DNA from: an uncultured Blautia sp.
GTDB taxonomy: Bacteria > Bacillota > Clostridia > Lachnospirales > Lachnospiraceae
DNA length: 19,684 nt
Assembly: GCA_934437695.1 (NCBI GenBank)
Contig: CAKSAW010000013.1
Location: 1 to 19,684, forward strand
Direction: 5' to 3'
The number at the start of each line of letters is the position of its first letter. Positions within the stretch are counted from its first letter, which is position 1. Both the position numbers and the translations under genes were made by a program. This document shows positions 1-7,342 of the stretch, one piece after another. The notes beneath the pieces are model-generated. The model had not been told where the DNA came from, did no database searches, and saw only the letters and a list, made by a program, of their open reading frames with translations.

Positions 1-62
1 AGTTCAAGTCCTGTCTCATCACCGCGCAGATATTGCCCATAAAGTTCTTCATCAGTAGTCAT
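1..62 (-). CDS. ECF-type RNA polymerase sigma factor, N-terminal fragment
   Basis: This is the first 20 codons of a gene that runs off the left edge. The ATG is at 60-62 on the minus strand and the peptide begins MTTDEELYGQYLRGDETGLE, which is the typical opening of sigma-70 family region 2 proteins of the ECF class in Clostridia (acidic 'DEEL', then Tyr and 'GDE.gLe'). A purine-rich ribosome binding site (GGAAAGG, 74-80) precedes it. Only 23 bases separate it from the stop of the SGNH gene at 86, so co-transcription with the MBOAT/SGNH pair is likely, although a promoter inside the end of the SGNH gene cannot be excluded. The promoter-recognition part and any anti-sigma gene lie outside the window. 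Identification rests on a short N-terminus and is family-level only. Confidence 0.72.
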   Translation of the reverse strand, partial: MTTDEELYGQYLRGDETGLE

Positions 63-85
63 ACCGTTCAATTCCTTTCCAAATA

Positions 86-1216
86 TTACTCCTCTGTTGT
101 CAGGTGTAATCTCCGGGCTTCTTTCCATCCTTCGTTAATAATACTTCTCTTTTTATCTTCTATCATGGCTTCTACATATTCCAGACAGTCCTCTGTATCT
201 ACTGCAGCTTTATCCCATCTTTTGATAACCTTTTCTGAATGCACACTGTCCTTCAGATCATAATGTTCTACCATATAGTTTCCAAAATAATTCGTAAACT
301 TTTTCTGTCCATACAGATTCAGATGATGATTATTATAAAAATCATCCATCATGCTCAGTCCGATTTCATCCTTTTGTGTTTCAAAGTTCACATAGGGAAA
401 TCCATATTCTTTGATAATCTTTTCCGCTTCATTTGCTCTTTGATAAAATGGATAACTCTTTTTTGTAATTCTGTGCGGTGCGCGCATGAACAGAACATTG
501 TCAATTCCTTCATCTTTTAAATACTGAAGAAGATCGCGCAGATAATATTCTGCCTTTTCCGATAAAGGAAGTGCTGAAGTATCGCCCTTCACATCTATTA
601 CTTTACTTTTGGTTTCTTCTGCTCCGGATATTGTCTGAAATCCCTTCAGCCGGCTGCTGCCTTCCAGCATCATACGTGACTGAAGGTAAAAATTAGCTAT
701 GCACAAATCCAGACTCTGCCAGTTTGAATGATACTTTAAAAAAGGTATGAAATACTCTGTCTGCTGATCTTCGGGTACTAGCTCCTTAATTGTGTTTATC
801 TTATTTACTGACCATGGCATATTATCTATGTACTTTCTCAGTCGTTTTTCATTTATCTGATATTCATCATCATCCTGCAATGTCCCGTTAATCTCTATCA
901 CAATTACTTTTGGATCCTGGTTAGCCAGAATCTCCTTAACCTGTGATTTTACTATTGAGATCGGACTTCCGGCCACCGAATAATTATAACTGGTAAATCC
1001 GAACTCTTTCCAGAGCAAGCCTGGAGCTATTGACGTATAAGTTTCACTGGCTCCAATCGTTACCATGTTCAGACTATCCTTGGGTTCCAGATAAAATCCC
1101 TTGATACGCACACTATCCGGTAAACTGTTCACCTTAAGAAATCCGGCTGCTCCACTTAGGAATAACATAAATATCAGACCAAAGCAACTTAGTTTTAAAA
1201 TTCTTTTTTTCATCAT
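86..1216 (-). CDS. SGNH-hydrolase-like (DltD-like) exported acyl-transfer partner of the MBOAT protein
   Basis: This is a 376-residue protein with an N-terminal hydrophobic anchor or signal segment (about residues 5-27, after Lys/Arg residues), placing the rest outside the membrane. The motif IGASET (nucleophile candidate Ser57) replaces the GDS block of SGNH hydrolases and resembles the G-S/A-S-E form of DltD-type proteins. A C-terminal D-D-F-Y-N-N-H-H-L-N-x-x-G segment (Asp291/292, His297/298) supplies the Asp/His part of the triad. It lies 45 bases downstream of an MBOAT gene, the classic pairing in which MBOAT exports an acyl group and the SGNH partner transfers or removes it on a surface polymer. 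The acceptor polymer cannot be read from sequence. There are two adjacent ATGs (1216 and 1213); the weak AGGA site is better spaced for the second. Confidence 0.75.
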   Translation of the reverse strand: MMKKRILKLSCFGLIFMLFLSGAAGFLKVNSLPDSVRIKGFYLEPKDSLNMVTIGASETYTSIAPGLLWKEFGFTSYNYSVAGSPISIVKSQVKEILANQDPKVIVIEINGTLQDDDEYQINEKRLRKYIDNMPWSVNKINTIKELVPEDQQTEYFIPFLKYHSNWQSLDLCIANFYLQSRMMLEGSSRLKGFQTISGAEETKSKVIDVKGDTSALPLSEKAEYYLRDLLQYLKDEGIDNVLFMRAPHRITKKSYPFYQRANEAEKIIKEYGFPYVNFETQKDEIGLSMMDDFYNNHHLNLYGQKKFTNYFGNYMVEHYDLKDSVHSEKVIKRWDKAAVDTEDCLEYVEAMIEDKKRSIINEGWKEARRLHLTTEE

Positions 1217-1247
1217 ATGTCCTATCTGTCTTATTAACTAAAGGCAT

Positions 1248-1264
1248 TTTTCAAACACGCTCTA
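1248..1264 (-). repeat. 17-bp dispersed repeat (single arm) at the end of the MBOAT gene
   Basis: Read on the minus strand this is TAGAGCGTGTTTGAAAA, identical over 17 bases to 18626-18642 on the plus strand. There the sequence is one arm of a perfect inverted repeat; here only one arm is present. Its first three bases form the TAG stop codon of the MBOAT gene. It is probably a copy or remnant of a small dispersed intergenic element; the family is not identified. Confidence 0.6.
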
Positions 1265-2887
1265 GAACTGCATATACACAAATTCTGCTGTACTGCATCC
1301 AGGTCCGTACATTCCAAATATGGAAATGCTGAGAAGCCCTGCAAATAATACGATCCACTGAAATTTTGGATATTTCTCCTCCAAAAGTTTCCGTATTGTT
1401 GTGTCAGAATGACGTTCCTGTATCAGACTGACATAAAAGATCAAAACAGTCATAAATATAAGCAGCATATAATCATACAATGTCATACCGCACGACGTAA
1501 TCTGCTCTATGATCTGAGTTATATCAAAACTGAAATCCCTAACACAACGTCCCAGCATATCTATTGCAGCAGAAAAATTATTGCCTATGTCAAACATATA
1601 TCCTATCAGTACGATCAGAAATGTCCGTAATATTTGAAAAATACGCCATGACTTTTTTTGAGTCTGAATATGCAGACCGGCAATTGCTTTATTAAATAAT
1701 GGCTGCATCAAAACAGATAACAGGATCACGCTGCCATTCCAAACACCAAAGGCAACATATTTCATATTTGCCCCATGCCAGATTCCCACAAGTAAGAAAG
1801 TGATAAAAGAAGCAATTCCTGCCGGAAGCACTTTTGCAATATGCGCTCCGATCGCATGATCACCATATTTTTGTTTCAGGTTTTTACCCATTTTAAAAAA
1901 ACGTTTTGACATTGCAAGAGAATAAAACACATAATTCTTCATCCATGCGCCTAATGTAATATGCCAACGTCTCCAATAATCGTTAATACTTACTGCAAAA
2001 TATGGTCTGCAGAAGTTCTCAGCCATTTCAATCCCCAGGATTTCTGCAAATCCTCTGGATATATCGATCCCACCTGAAAAATCCGCATATAATTGTAATG
2101 CATAGACCAGAACTGTTATAAAAATAACAGTTCCATTATACTGCATATAATCTGGTGCAACCATTTGGATCAGGCTGACTGCCCTGTCTGCGATCACCAT
2201 TTTTTTGAAATATCCCCAAAGCATCAAAAGTGTACCATGTTTTAGATTTTTATAAGAAAAATTTCGTTCTGCATAAAGCTGATGCGCCAGCTGATCATAA
2301 AAGCTGATCGGGCCCTGAATGATCTGCGGAAAAAATGATACAAACAATGCATATTTTGCCGGATTTCTTTCTGGTTCAAATTTTTCTCTGTAAACATCGA
2401 TTAAATATCCGGTAGACTGGAAGGTATAAAAAGAAATCCCTAACGGCAATACCAGATGTAATATTGGGATTGAACCAGTTATTCCTGCTTTTCCAAGAAA
2501 CCAGTTCATTTCTCCGGCAAAAAAATTAAAATATTTTAAGAATATAAGTATTCCGAAATTCAGTACAAGTATCATGATCAGAATTTTTTTTCGTTTCTTT
2601 TTCATTTCCTCTTTGTACTGATTTTTTTGTTCCCGATTCCATTCCCCGTTGTGAAGAATTATAGTTTCTTTCGCTGTCTTACTGTTTTTATACATAATAA
2701 GTGCTGCGAAATAAACTGTAAATGTAGTAAATAAAAGAAACACCGTATATTTCCAGTTTGCCCATAAATAAAAAATATAACTGGCAGCCAGCAACACGGT
2801 CCACTGATATTTTTTCACAGGAAACATATAATATGCTGCTGTTACCAGCAGCGTAAATATCATAAATGTAATTGTCGTATATCCCAT
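1262..2887 (-). CDS. MBOAT family membrane-bound O-acyltransferase (AlgI/DltB-like)
   Basis: This is a polytopic membrane protein of 541 residues, matching the length and layout of the AlgI/DltB/PatA group. The start opens MGYTTITFMIF, like other family members, followed by many transmembrane segments. A basic cytoplasmic loop (K/R/E rich, roughly residues 95-115) follows the first few of these. Conserved signatures are visible: the LPLGISFYTFQ segment, the FFPQIIQGPI segment, the DYWRRWHITLG segment, and the catalytic histidine in GIWHGA (His371). The predicted role is moving an acyl group across the membrane for O-acylation of a surface or secreted polymer by the downstream SGNH protein. 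The ATG at 2887 is preferred over an upstream in-frame TTG (2947) because that TTG lies inside the -35 box and an AGGGG site sits 8 bases before the ATG. The acyl donor and polymer are unknown. Confidence 0.9.
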   Translation of the reverse strand: MGYTTITFMIFTLLVTAAYYMFPVKKYQWTVLLAASYIFYLWANWKYTVFLLFTTFTVYFAALIMYKNSKTAKETIILHNGEWNREQKNQYKEEMKKKRKKILIMILVLNFGILIFLKYFNFFAGEMNWFLGKAGITGSIPILHLVLPLGISFYTFQSTGYLIDVYREKFEPERNPAKYALFVSFFPQIIQGPISFYDQLAHQLYAERNFSYKNLKHGTLLMLWGYFKKMVIADRAVSLIQMVAPDYMQYNGTVIFITVLVYALQLYADFSGGIDISRGFAEILGIEMAENFCRPYFAVSINDYWRRWHITLGAWMKNYVFYSLAMSKRFFKMGKNLKQKYGDHAIGAHIAKVLPAGIASFITFLLVGIWHGANMKYVAFGVWNGSVILLSVLMQPLFNKAIAGLHIQTQKKSWRIFQILRTFLIVLIGYMFDIGNNFSAAIDMLGRCVRDFSFDITQIIEQITSCGMTLYDYMLLIFMTVLIFYVSLIQERHSDTTIRKLLEEKYPKFQWIVLFAGLLSISIFGMYGPGCSTAEFVYMQF

Positions 2888-2918
2888 ACTTGCTACCCCT
2901 ATCCTTCTGATAAGCATC

Positions 2919-2947
2919 AGTATACTTTTGTTTAGGAAATACGTCAA
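2919..2947 (-). promoter_or_regulatory. Sigma-A-type promoter of the MBOAT operon
   Basis: On the minus strand TTGACG (2942-2947) and TATACT (2919-2924) are separated by exactly 17 bases, a near-consensus vegetative promoter. Transcription would start near 2912, leaving a leader of about 25 bases before the ATG at 2887. This also rules out upstream in-frame TTG/ATG starts. Confidence 0.65.
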
Positions 2948-2960
2948 TCATATAATTGAC
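2943..2960. promoter_or_regulatory. Perfect dyad overlapping the -35 box (candidate operator)
   Basis: GTCAAT (2943-2948) and ATTGAC (2955-2960) form a perfect 6-bp inverted repeat with a 6-bp AT-rich centre, covering almost the whole -35 hexamer of the MBOAT promoter. A dimeric repressor site is a reasonable inference; no regulator is named by the sequence. Confidence 0.35.
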
Positions 2961-3008
2961 ATATACCATAAATATAAATACAATTTTCAGCATATTTGGA
3001 ATGAAGTA

Positions 3009-3054
3009 AAAAGACCATGCTGTTTTCTTATTATGGAATCCAGCATGGTCTTTT
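3009..3054. terminator. Bidirectional intrinsic terminator after the thioesterase gene
   Basis: A perfect 14-bp stem (AAAAGACCATGCTG, 3009-3022, with its complement at 3041-3054) encloses an 18-base loop. On the minus strand the stem is followed by a T-run (GGTCTTTTTAC), so it terminates the operon ending with the thioesterase gene at 3092 and insulates the MBOAT promoter. Confidence 0.85.
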
Positions 3055-3091
3055 CTACCATTTCCTAAAAATTATTTGTTATCACAATAAT

Positions 3092-3505
3092 TCAACTTTT
3101 TATAATGCGATCCAGTTCCGGGATTTCTTTTTTGACGGAAATAAGCTTTCCATCCTTTAAGAAACAATGCCTGGAATAAGCTGTTGTGCAGATTTCATTT
3201 CTGGTCATATTAAAGAATTCATAATTAAATTCCAGAGAAATTCCATTATACTTTTTAATGCTGACACGAATCTGGATTTCATCGTCAAAGAAAACCTGTT
3301 TTTTGTATGCAGCCGAGATTTCTACAACAGGGGAAATAACTCCTGATTCTTCTACTTTTTTATAACTGAAACCCATTTGATCCATATAACTGATCCTGGC
3401 TTCTTCCATCCATTTTACATAATTGGAATGATGGATGATACCCATACGGTCTGTTTCATGATATTGTGCTTTTCTGTAATATGTATATGTCTGTATTGAT
3501 TCCAT
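3092..3505 (-). CDS. Acyl-CoA thioesterase, 4HBT hotdog fold (YbgC/FadM-like)
   Basis: This 137-residue protein has the single-hotdog layout of 4-hydroxybenzoyl-CoA thioesterase-family enzymes, which hydrolyse acyl-CoA or acyl-ACP thioesters in the cytoplasm. The N-terminal active-site region reads YHETDRMGIIHHSNYVKWMEEAR in part: the catalytic Asp19, followed by Gly22, His25/His26, Asn28 and Tyr29, is the family signature. The remaining strands (VEISAAYKKQVFFDDEIQI and following) fit the fold. An AAAGGT site lies 7 bases before the ATG. It follows the M23 peptidase gene after 46 bases and ends at a strong terminator, so it is the last gene of that unit. The natural acyl substrate cannot be told; lipid-metabolism housekeeping is more likely than a link to the peptidase. 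Confidence 0.85.
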   Translation of the reverse strand: MESIQTYTYYRKAQYHETDRMGIIHHSNYVKWMEEARISYMDQMGFSYKKVEESGVISPVVEISAAYKKQVFFDDEIQIRVSIKKYNGISLEFNYEFFNMTRNEICTTAYSRHCFLKDGKLISVKKEIPELDRIIKS

Positions 3506-3551
3506 GAATTTTACCTTTTAACTTTCCTTTGAATATGTGAATATGAGCAGA

Positions 3552-5105
3552 TCAGGAAGGCTTTTTCACATAATTAAGAGGATCCTGGTTTACACCATTT
3601 ACCAGAACACCAAAATGAAGATGTGGTCCGGTGCTGTTTCCTGTGCTTCCTACGTATCCGATGATGTCGCCCTTCTTAACCTTATCTCCTACACTGAGTT
3701 TTGGATTAAATTTAGACTGGTGCATATACTCTGTAATCAGCCCTTTTCCATTGTGATTGATCTTTGTATAATATCCCGCTCCGCCTGACGCAGATGGCTT
3801 CAGCATGGCAACGATTGTTCCTGATGCAGCTGCATAGATAGGTGTGCCTGTTGGAGCAGGAATATCAATTCCCTTATGATTTGTAGAACCAATCCCTCCG
3901 GGGGATTCTCTGTTTCCAAAGTAACTGCTGATGTAGGAATAACTGGAATTTAAAGGCCAGCGGAAAGAAATACCATTCTCATAACCAGGAATAAGAGTAC
4001 CGTTCTCTCCCACATAATTATCCTCATCAACCCACTGATTTGTAGCCAGAATCCCTGTAGAAGTATCAAGGTAATACTTTTCGCCATCTACAGTGATCCA
4101 TCCTGTTTCGCGCTCACAGGTAGATGGATTCATATAGTATTTCTTATTATTCACTGTAAGCCAGCCTGATGCCAGTACACCATTGGAAGCAGAATAATAA
4201 TGAGCATCATTCTTAGTAAACCATTTACTGCAGGAGAGTTTTCCGTCAGATTCAAAGTAATATTTTTTTCCGGAGGATGTTTGCAGTATGATATCATCAT
4301 AACGGATTCCATTTGTTTTCTTGAAATAGTATTTATGTCCGTTGATCGTCTGCCAGCCTGTGAGCAATTTACAGTCTGATTCACGGAAATAGCGATAATA
4401 GGAATCCGGTTTGTAAAAGCCCTTGACAAGTCTGCCATTTGAAGCTGCGTAGTAATAAGAACCGTCCGTCTCCTTATACCATCCGCTTCTGACCAGCTGA
4501 CCTGTATTTCTGTTAAAAGAATACCATTTTCCTTTTACTTTCAGGCGGCCCTTTGCCATTGTTCCATTTGCCTGAAGATAATAGGTAGAATCTCCATTTT
4601 TGCGGAAACAGTTTCTGTACATTTTGCCTTTTTCGTTAAAGCAGTAATAAACATTATTTACTTTATGAAAACCAGACCGAACTGCTCCATCCTTCCAGAA
4701 ATAATATTTATTTCCGGCAGATGTGGTAACCCAGCCTGTATACATATAACCTTTTTTTTCATCAAAAAAATAAGTTTTCCCATTTACAGTCTGCCAGGCA
4801 GTAAGCATTTTGCCTTTTTCATTAAAACAGTACTTTTTTCCACTGATCGTAAGGATGCCGGCTTTGGCAGCACCGGTTTTGCCGAAATAATATTTATTTC
4901 CGGCAGCACTTGTGTACCATCCTGTAGCTTTTTTGCCATTTTTATCATAATAATACCAGCTGCCATTTTTTTTCACAAATCCCGTCTGCTTTTTGGAAGC
5001 GGTAGCAGCCTCAACAGATATAGAAGATGTTTGCAGAATCCCTCCACACAGAGCCAATACCAGCATTAAAAGAAAAACTGGTAGATAAAACTTTTTTTTC
5101 TTCAT
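3552..5105 (-). CDS. Secreted M23 peptidase with about 16 cell-wall-binding (CW) repeats
   Basis: This 517-residue protein starts with a signal peptide (residues 1 to about 34: four Lys, a hydrophobic core, then VEA-A). Residues about 42-370 hold roughly sixteen 20-residue aromatic/glycine repeats (pattern GW...NGK.YYF...G.m.t) of the choline-binding-like CW_binding type. A LytM/M23 domain fills the C-terminus, with zinc ligands His410, Asp414 (HKGID) and His497, and catalytic His462 (in EYMH) and His495 (HLH). All key residues are present, so an active peptidoglycan endopeptidase anchored to wall polymers is expected. The repeats come before the catalytic domain. The AGGAGAG site fits the ATG at 5105. 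The gene lies 51 bases after dtd and is probably read through from the transporter promoter. Which wall polymer the repeats bind is not deducible. Confidence 0.92.
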   Translation of the reverse strand: MKKKKFYLPVFLLMLVLALCGGILQTSSISVEAATASKKQTGFVKKNGSWYYYDKNGKKATGWYTSAAGNKYYFGKTGAAKAGILTISGKKYCFNEKGKMLTAWQTVNGKTYFFDEKKGYMYTGWVTTSAGNKYYFWKDGAVRSGFHKVNNVYYCFNEKGKMYRNCFRKNGDSTYYLQANGTMAKGRLKVKGKWYSFNRNTGQLVRSGWYKETDGSYYYAASNGRLVKGFYKPDSYYRYFRESDCKLLTGWQTINGHKYYFKKTNGIRYDDIILQTSSGKKYYFESDGKLSCSKWFTKNDAHYYSASNGVLASGWLTVNNKKYYMNPSTCERETGWITVDGEKYYLDTSTGILATNQWVDEDNYVGENGTLIPGYENGISFRWPLNSSYSYISSYFGNRESPGGIGSTNHKGIDIPAPTGTPIYAAASGTIVAMLKPSASGGAGYYTKINHNGKGLITEYMHQSKFNPKLSVGDKVKKGDIIGYVGSTGNSTGPHLHFGVLVNGVNQDPLNYVKKPS

Positions 5106-5128
5106 AGTTCTCTCCTGTTTCCTGTGTA

Positions 5129-5146
5129 CCTCATCCGCAGATGAGG
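5129..5146. other. Short hairpin between dtd and the M23 gene
   Basis: CCTCATC (5129-5135) pairs perfectly with GATGAGG (5140-5146) across a 4-base loop. There is no T-run on either side, so it is not a standard terminator. It lies just upstream of the ribosome binding site of the M23 gene and could affect mRNA stability or translation. Function is inferred only. Confidence 0.35.
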
Positions 5147-5156
5147 ATTAGCCTTA

Positions 5157-5603
5157 TCATAAAATAGCTTCATCAAGAATAATAGTGAAAGGTCCATCAT
5201 TCTCCAGAGATACTTTCATATCAGCACCAAAAATACCATGCTGTACAATAGGAACTTTTTTTGCGGCTTCTGAAAGCATATATTCATAAAGTTCATTGGC
5301 AATATCAGGAGCACCGGCATTTGAAAATCCAGGACGGTTTCCACGTTTACAGTCAGCATATAAAGTAAATTGTGAAACCATAAGCAATTCTCCATTTATA
5401 TCTGCCAGAGAAAGGTTTGTTTTTCCGTCGGCATCCTCAAAAATCCGGAGTCCTATAAGCTTTTTCAGATATTTGTCAGCAATTTCTCTGGTATCGTTAT
5501 TTCCAACACCGATAAATACCAGAAGTCCCTTCCCAATTTGGCCACATACCTGACCATCTACAGCTACCTGTGCGTGATTGACACGCTGAATCACTAATCT
5601 CAT
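5157..5603 (-). CDS. dtd: D-aminoacyl-tRNA deacylase
   Basis: The product hydrolyses D-amino acids (and glycine mischarged onto tRNA-Ala) from tRNA, a translation quality-control step in the cytoplasm. The 148-residue length is standard. The two active-site motifs are visible: SQFTLYA (residues 77-83) and the Gly-cisPro motif in NDGPFT (Gly137-Pro138), where Phe replaces the more common Val after the proline. The N-terminal [13 protein letters not shown] is characteristic. Its ATG overlaps the stop of the upstream transporter gene by 4 bases (ATGA), implying translational coupling. No companion relA homologue is adjacent, unlike the common relA-dtd order. Confidence 0.95.
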   Translation of the reverse strand: MRLVIQRVNHAQVAVDGQVCGQIGKGLLVFIGVGNNDTREIADKYLKKLIGLRIFEDADGKTNLSLADINGELLMVSQFTLYADCKRGNRPGFSNAGAPDIANELYEYMLSEAAKKVPIVQHGIFGADMKVSLENDGPFTIILDEAIL

Positions 5604-7057
5604 TTATTTTTCTCCTGTTTATTTTTTAATTCAAGATATTTGTTCTTTAAGAACACTCCTGCTTTTTTGAAGTACTGCCATATAATATGCAGGATCCGCA
5701 ATATATATTTCCATACGATTATGACAAACCCGGAAACAGGGTTCCATATTTTCATAAAGAAACTATTTTTTCTTTCTTCCAGTTTTTCTGGTGAAATCCT
5801 GTGAGTTTCCTCTTTGCAAAGGGGAACAACTTCCCTGGTCTGTGCATCAAGACAGTCAATATTAATATAAGTATCTTCTTCTGCAGGCATTTTTCTGTCA
5901 TTTAAAGAATGATTGATCAGTCTCCATACCATAGCATAAAGTACTGCAAAAACAGGAACTCCTGCGATCATACCTGGAACACCGAAAAGACCGCCACCGA
6001 TCAGAATGGCAACAATAACCATAAAACTGGACAGACCGGTAGATTCTCCAAGAATCTTAGGTCCCAGGATATTTCCATCAAACTGCTGAAGGAGCAGGAT
6101 AAAGATTACAAAATATAAACCTTTGACAGGGTCCACTACCAGAATCAGCAAAGTACATGGAACAGCTCCCAGATAAGGGCCAAAAAAAGGAATTACATTT
6201 GTTACACCTATGATCACACTGATCAGGATCGGATATGGCATATCCAAAAGCAACATGCCAATATAGCATAAAATCCCGATAATTGCAGAATCCAGAAGTT
6301 TTCCATATATAAAGCCGCCAAATGTCTTATGGGTAAAACGCATGGCATGAATCAGCATATTTGCCCATTTATGCGGCAGAATTGCATATACAAACATTTT
6401 ACTTTTTGCAACAAATTTCTCTTTATCTGCCAGCACATAGAGAGCCACAATTGCACCGATCAGAAAGTTCTTCATAAAAATCAGGATATCAAAAATACCT
6501 GCTGAAACATTTTTCAGCATATTCTGCATCTGTGGCAGAATATCGGTAGTAAGAAAATCCTGTGCTTTCACAGAATACTGATTGAGCATATCAATCATTT
6601 CAGGATTCATTTTCCAACCATGTTCAATAAATGAATTAAGCCATTTTTCGATAACCTTTACGTAATATGGAAAATTGTAAATAATATTCATGATACTTCT
6701 GATCAGCTGAGGAAGAACCATCATAATCAAAGCATAGATTATGATCCCGAATAAGAACATGGAAAAAAGGACGCATGCCCATCGAATGGCTCTTCTTCCC
6801 TTCTTCTGTAACTTAATATTGCGTTTTTCCAGCTGTGGATAAATCAGCTTTTGCTCAAAAAGATTGATCAGTGGACTGAGAATATATGCAAGGATCACAC
6901 CATAGATGATCGGTGCCATAATTCCCAGAAAAGTTTTGATCCCTGTAATAAGGGTTTTCATATGAAAAATGCCGTAATAAAACAGCATACTGGCGGCAAT
7001 TACCAGAAAAGCGGTTACGCCCCAGTGTAAATAGCGGTTATCCCAACGAAACTTCAT
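5600..7057 (-). CDS. AI-2E family transporter (PerM/YdbI-like) with C-terminal extension
   Basis: This is a membrane protein of the AI-2E transporter/PerM superfamily, 485 residues. Hydrophobic segments run from about residue 11 to 32, 43 to 64, 92 to 115, 190 to 210, 255 to 272 and in several blocks from 276 to 380. The family hallmarks are present: the long amphipathic region between segments 3 and 4, and the conserved [16 protein letters not shown] stretch (285-300) followed by a Gln-rich/GP segment ([13 protein letters not shown]). About 100 residues after 385 exceed the usual family length: a polar linker, then another hydrophobic stretch (about 438-462) and a Lys-rich tail. The substrate is unknown; family members include AI-2 exporters and Na+/H+ antiporters. 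It has an excellent AAGGAGG site and its own promoter, and is the first gene of its unit. Confidence 0.88.
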   Translation of the reverse strand: MKFRWDNRYLHWGVTAFLVIAASMLFYYGIFHMKTLITGIKTFLGIMAPIIYGVILAYILSPLINLFEQKLIYPQLEKRNIKLQKKGRRAIRWACVLFSMFLFGIIIYALIMMVLPQLIRSIMNIIYNFPYYVKVIEKWLNSFIEHGWKMNPEMIDMLNQYSVKAQDFLTTDILPQMQNMLKNVSAGIFDILIFMKNFLIGAIVALYVLADKEKFVAKSKMFVYAILPHKWANMLIHAMRFTHKTFGGFIYGKLLDSAIIGILCYIGMLLLDMPYPILISVIIGVTNVIPFFGPYLGAVPCTLLILVVDPVKGLYFVIFILLLQQFDGNILGPKILGESTGLSSFMVIVAILIGGGLFGVPGMIAGVPVFAVLYAMVWRLINHSLNDRKMPAEEDTYINIDCLDAQTREVVPLCKEETHRISPEKLEERKNSFFMKIWNPVSGFVIIVWKYILRILHIIWQYFKKAGVFLKNKYLELKNKQEKNK

Positions 7058-7083
7058 AATGTCCTCCTTTTTAACATGGTACG

Positions 7084-7112
7084 ATTATAACATTTTTTTT
7101 AATGAATGTCTT
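7084..7112 (-). promoter_or_regulatory. Promoter of the AI-2E transporter/dtd/M23/thioesterase unit
   Basis: On the minus strand a consensus TATAAT (7084-7089) lies 17 bases downstream of AAGACA (7107-7112), which matches the -35 consensus at its last four positions. The start would be near 7077, about 20 bases before the ATG, with AAGGAGG (7063-7069) in between. Confidence 0.6.
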
Positions 7113-7182
7113 GGAAATTTAAGAAAATTTAATATATATTAGAAAAAAGTTAGAGATTATTTTAAAAATATTGATGTTACTC

Positions 7183-7278
7183 TTCTACAAGAAAACATAA
7201 TATATTTATTGTTAACTAAAAAACATCAGGCTATTAGTATATATTATATAAAATTATTTATAACCATTCTACAAGAAA
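7183..7278. repeat. Two copies of a 12-bp sequence with dyad symmetry in an AT-rich intergenic region
   Basis: TTCTACAAGAAA occurs at 7183-7194 and 7267-7278, exactly 84 bases apart. Each copy contains the dyad TTCT-N3-AGAA. The surrounding gap (7058-7342) is very AT-rich and holds the transporter promoter on its left and the terminator of the kinase-like gene on its right; I see no coding region in it. A regulator binding site or remnant duplication is possible. Confidence 0.35.
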
Positions 7279-7321
7279 GACCAGATACTTTGTCATTCTG
7301 AATATAACAAAGCATCTGGTC
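7279..7321 (-). terminator. Intrinsic terminator of the cytidylate-kinase-like gene
   Basis: A 15-bp stem (7279-7293 with 7307-7321; one G-T-type mismatch) encloses a 13-base loop. On the minus strand it follows the stop of the kinase-like gene after about 20 bases and is followed by TTTCTTG. Confidence 0.75.
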
Positions 7322-7342
7322 CTCTTTATAAAAAATTTGTAT

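Noticed and set aside
2888..2947. Upstream in-frame TTG start (2947) for the MBOAT gene
   Set aside because: The TTG is inside the -35 hexamer of the promoter and has no ribosome binding site; the ATG at 2887 matches the family N-terminus.
3552..5105. Repeat region of the M23 gene as a DNA repeat array or CRISPR
   Set aside because: The periodicity is about 60 bases at protein level (20-residue CW motifs) with strongly diverged DNA, not identical repeats with spacers.
5129..5146. Terminator between dtd and the M23 gene
   Set aside because: The 7-bp stem has no T-run on either strand; it is reported only as a hairpin.
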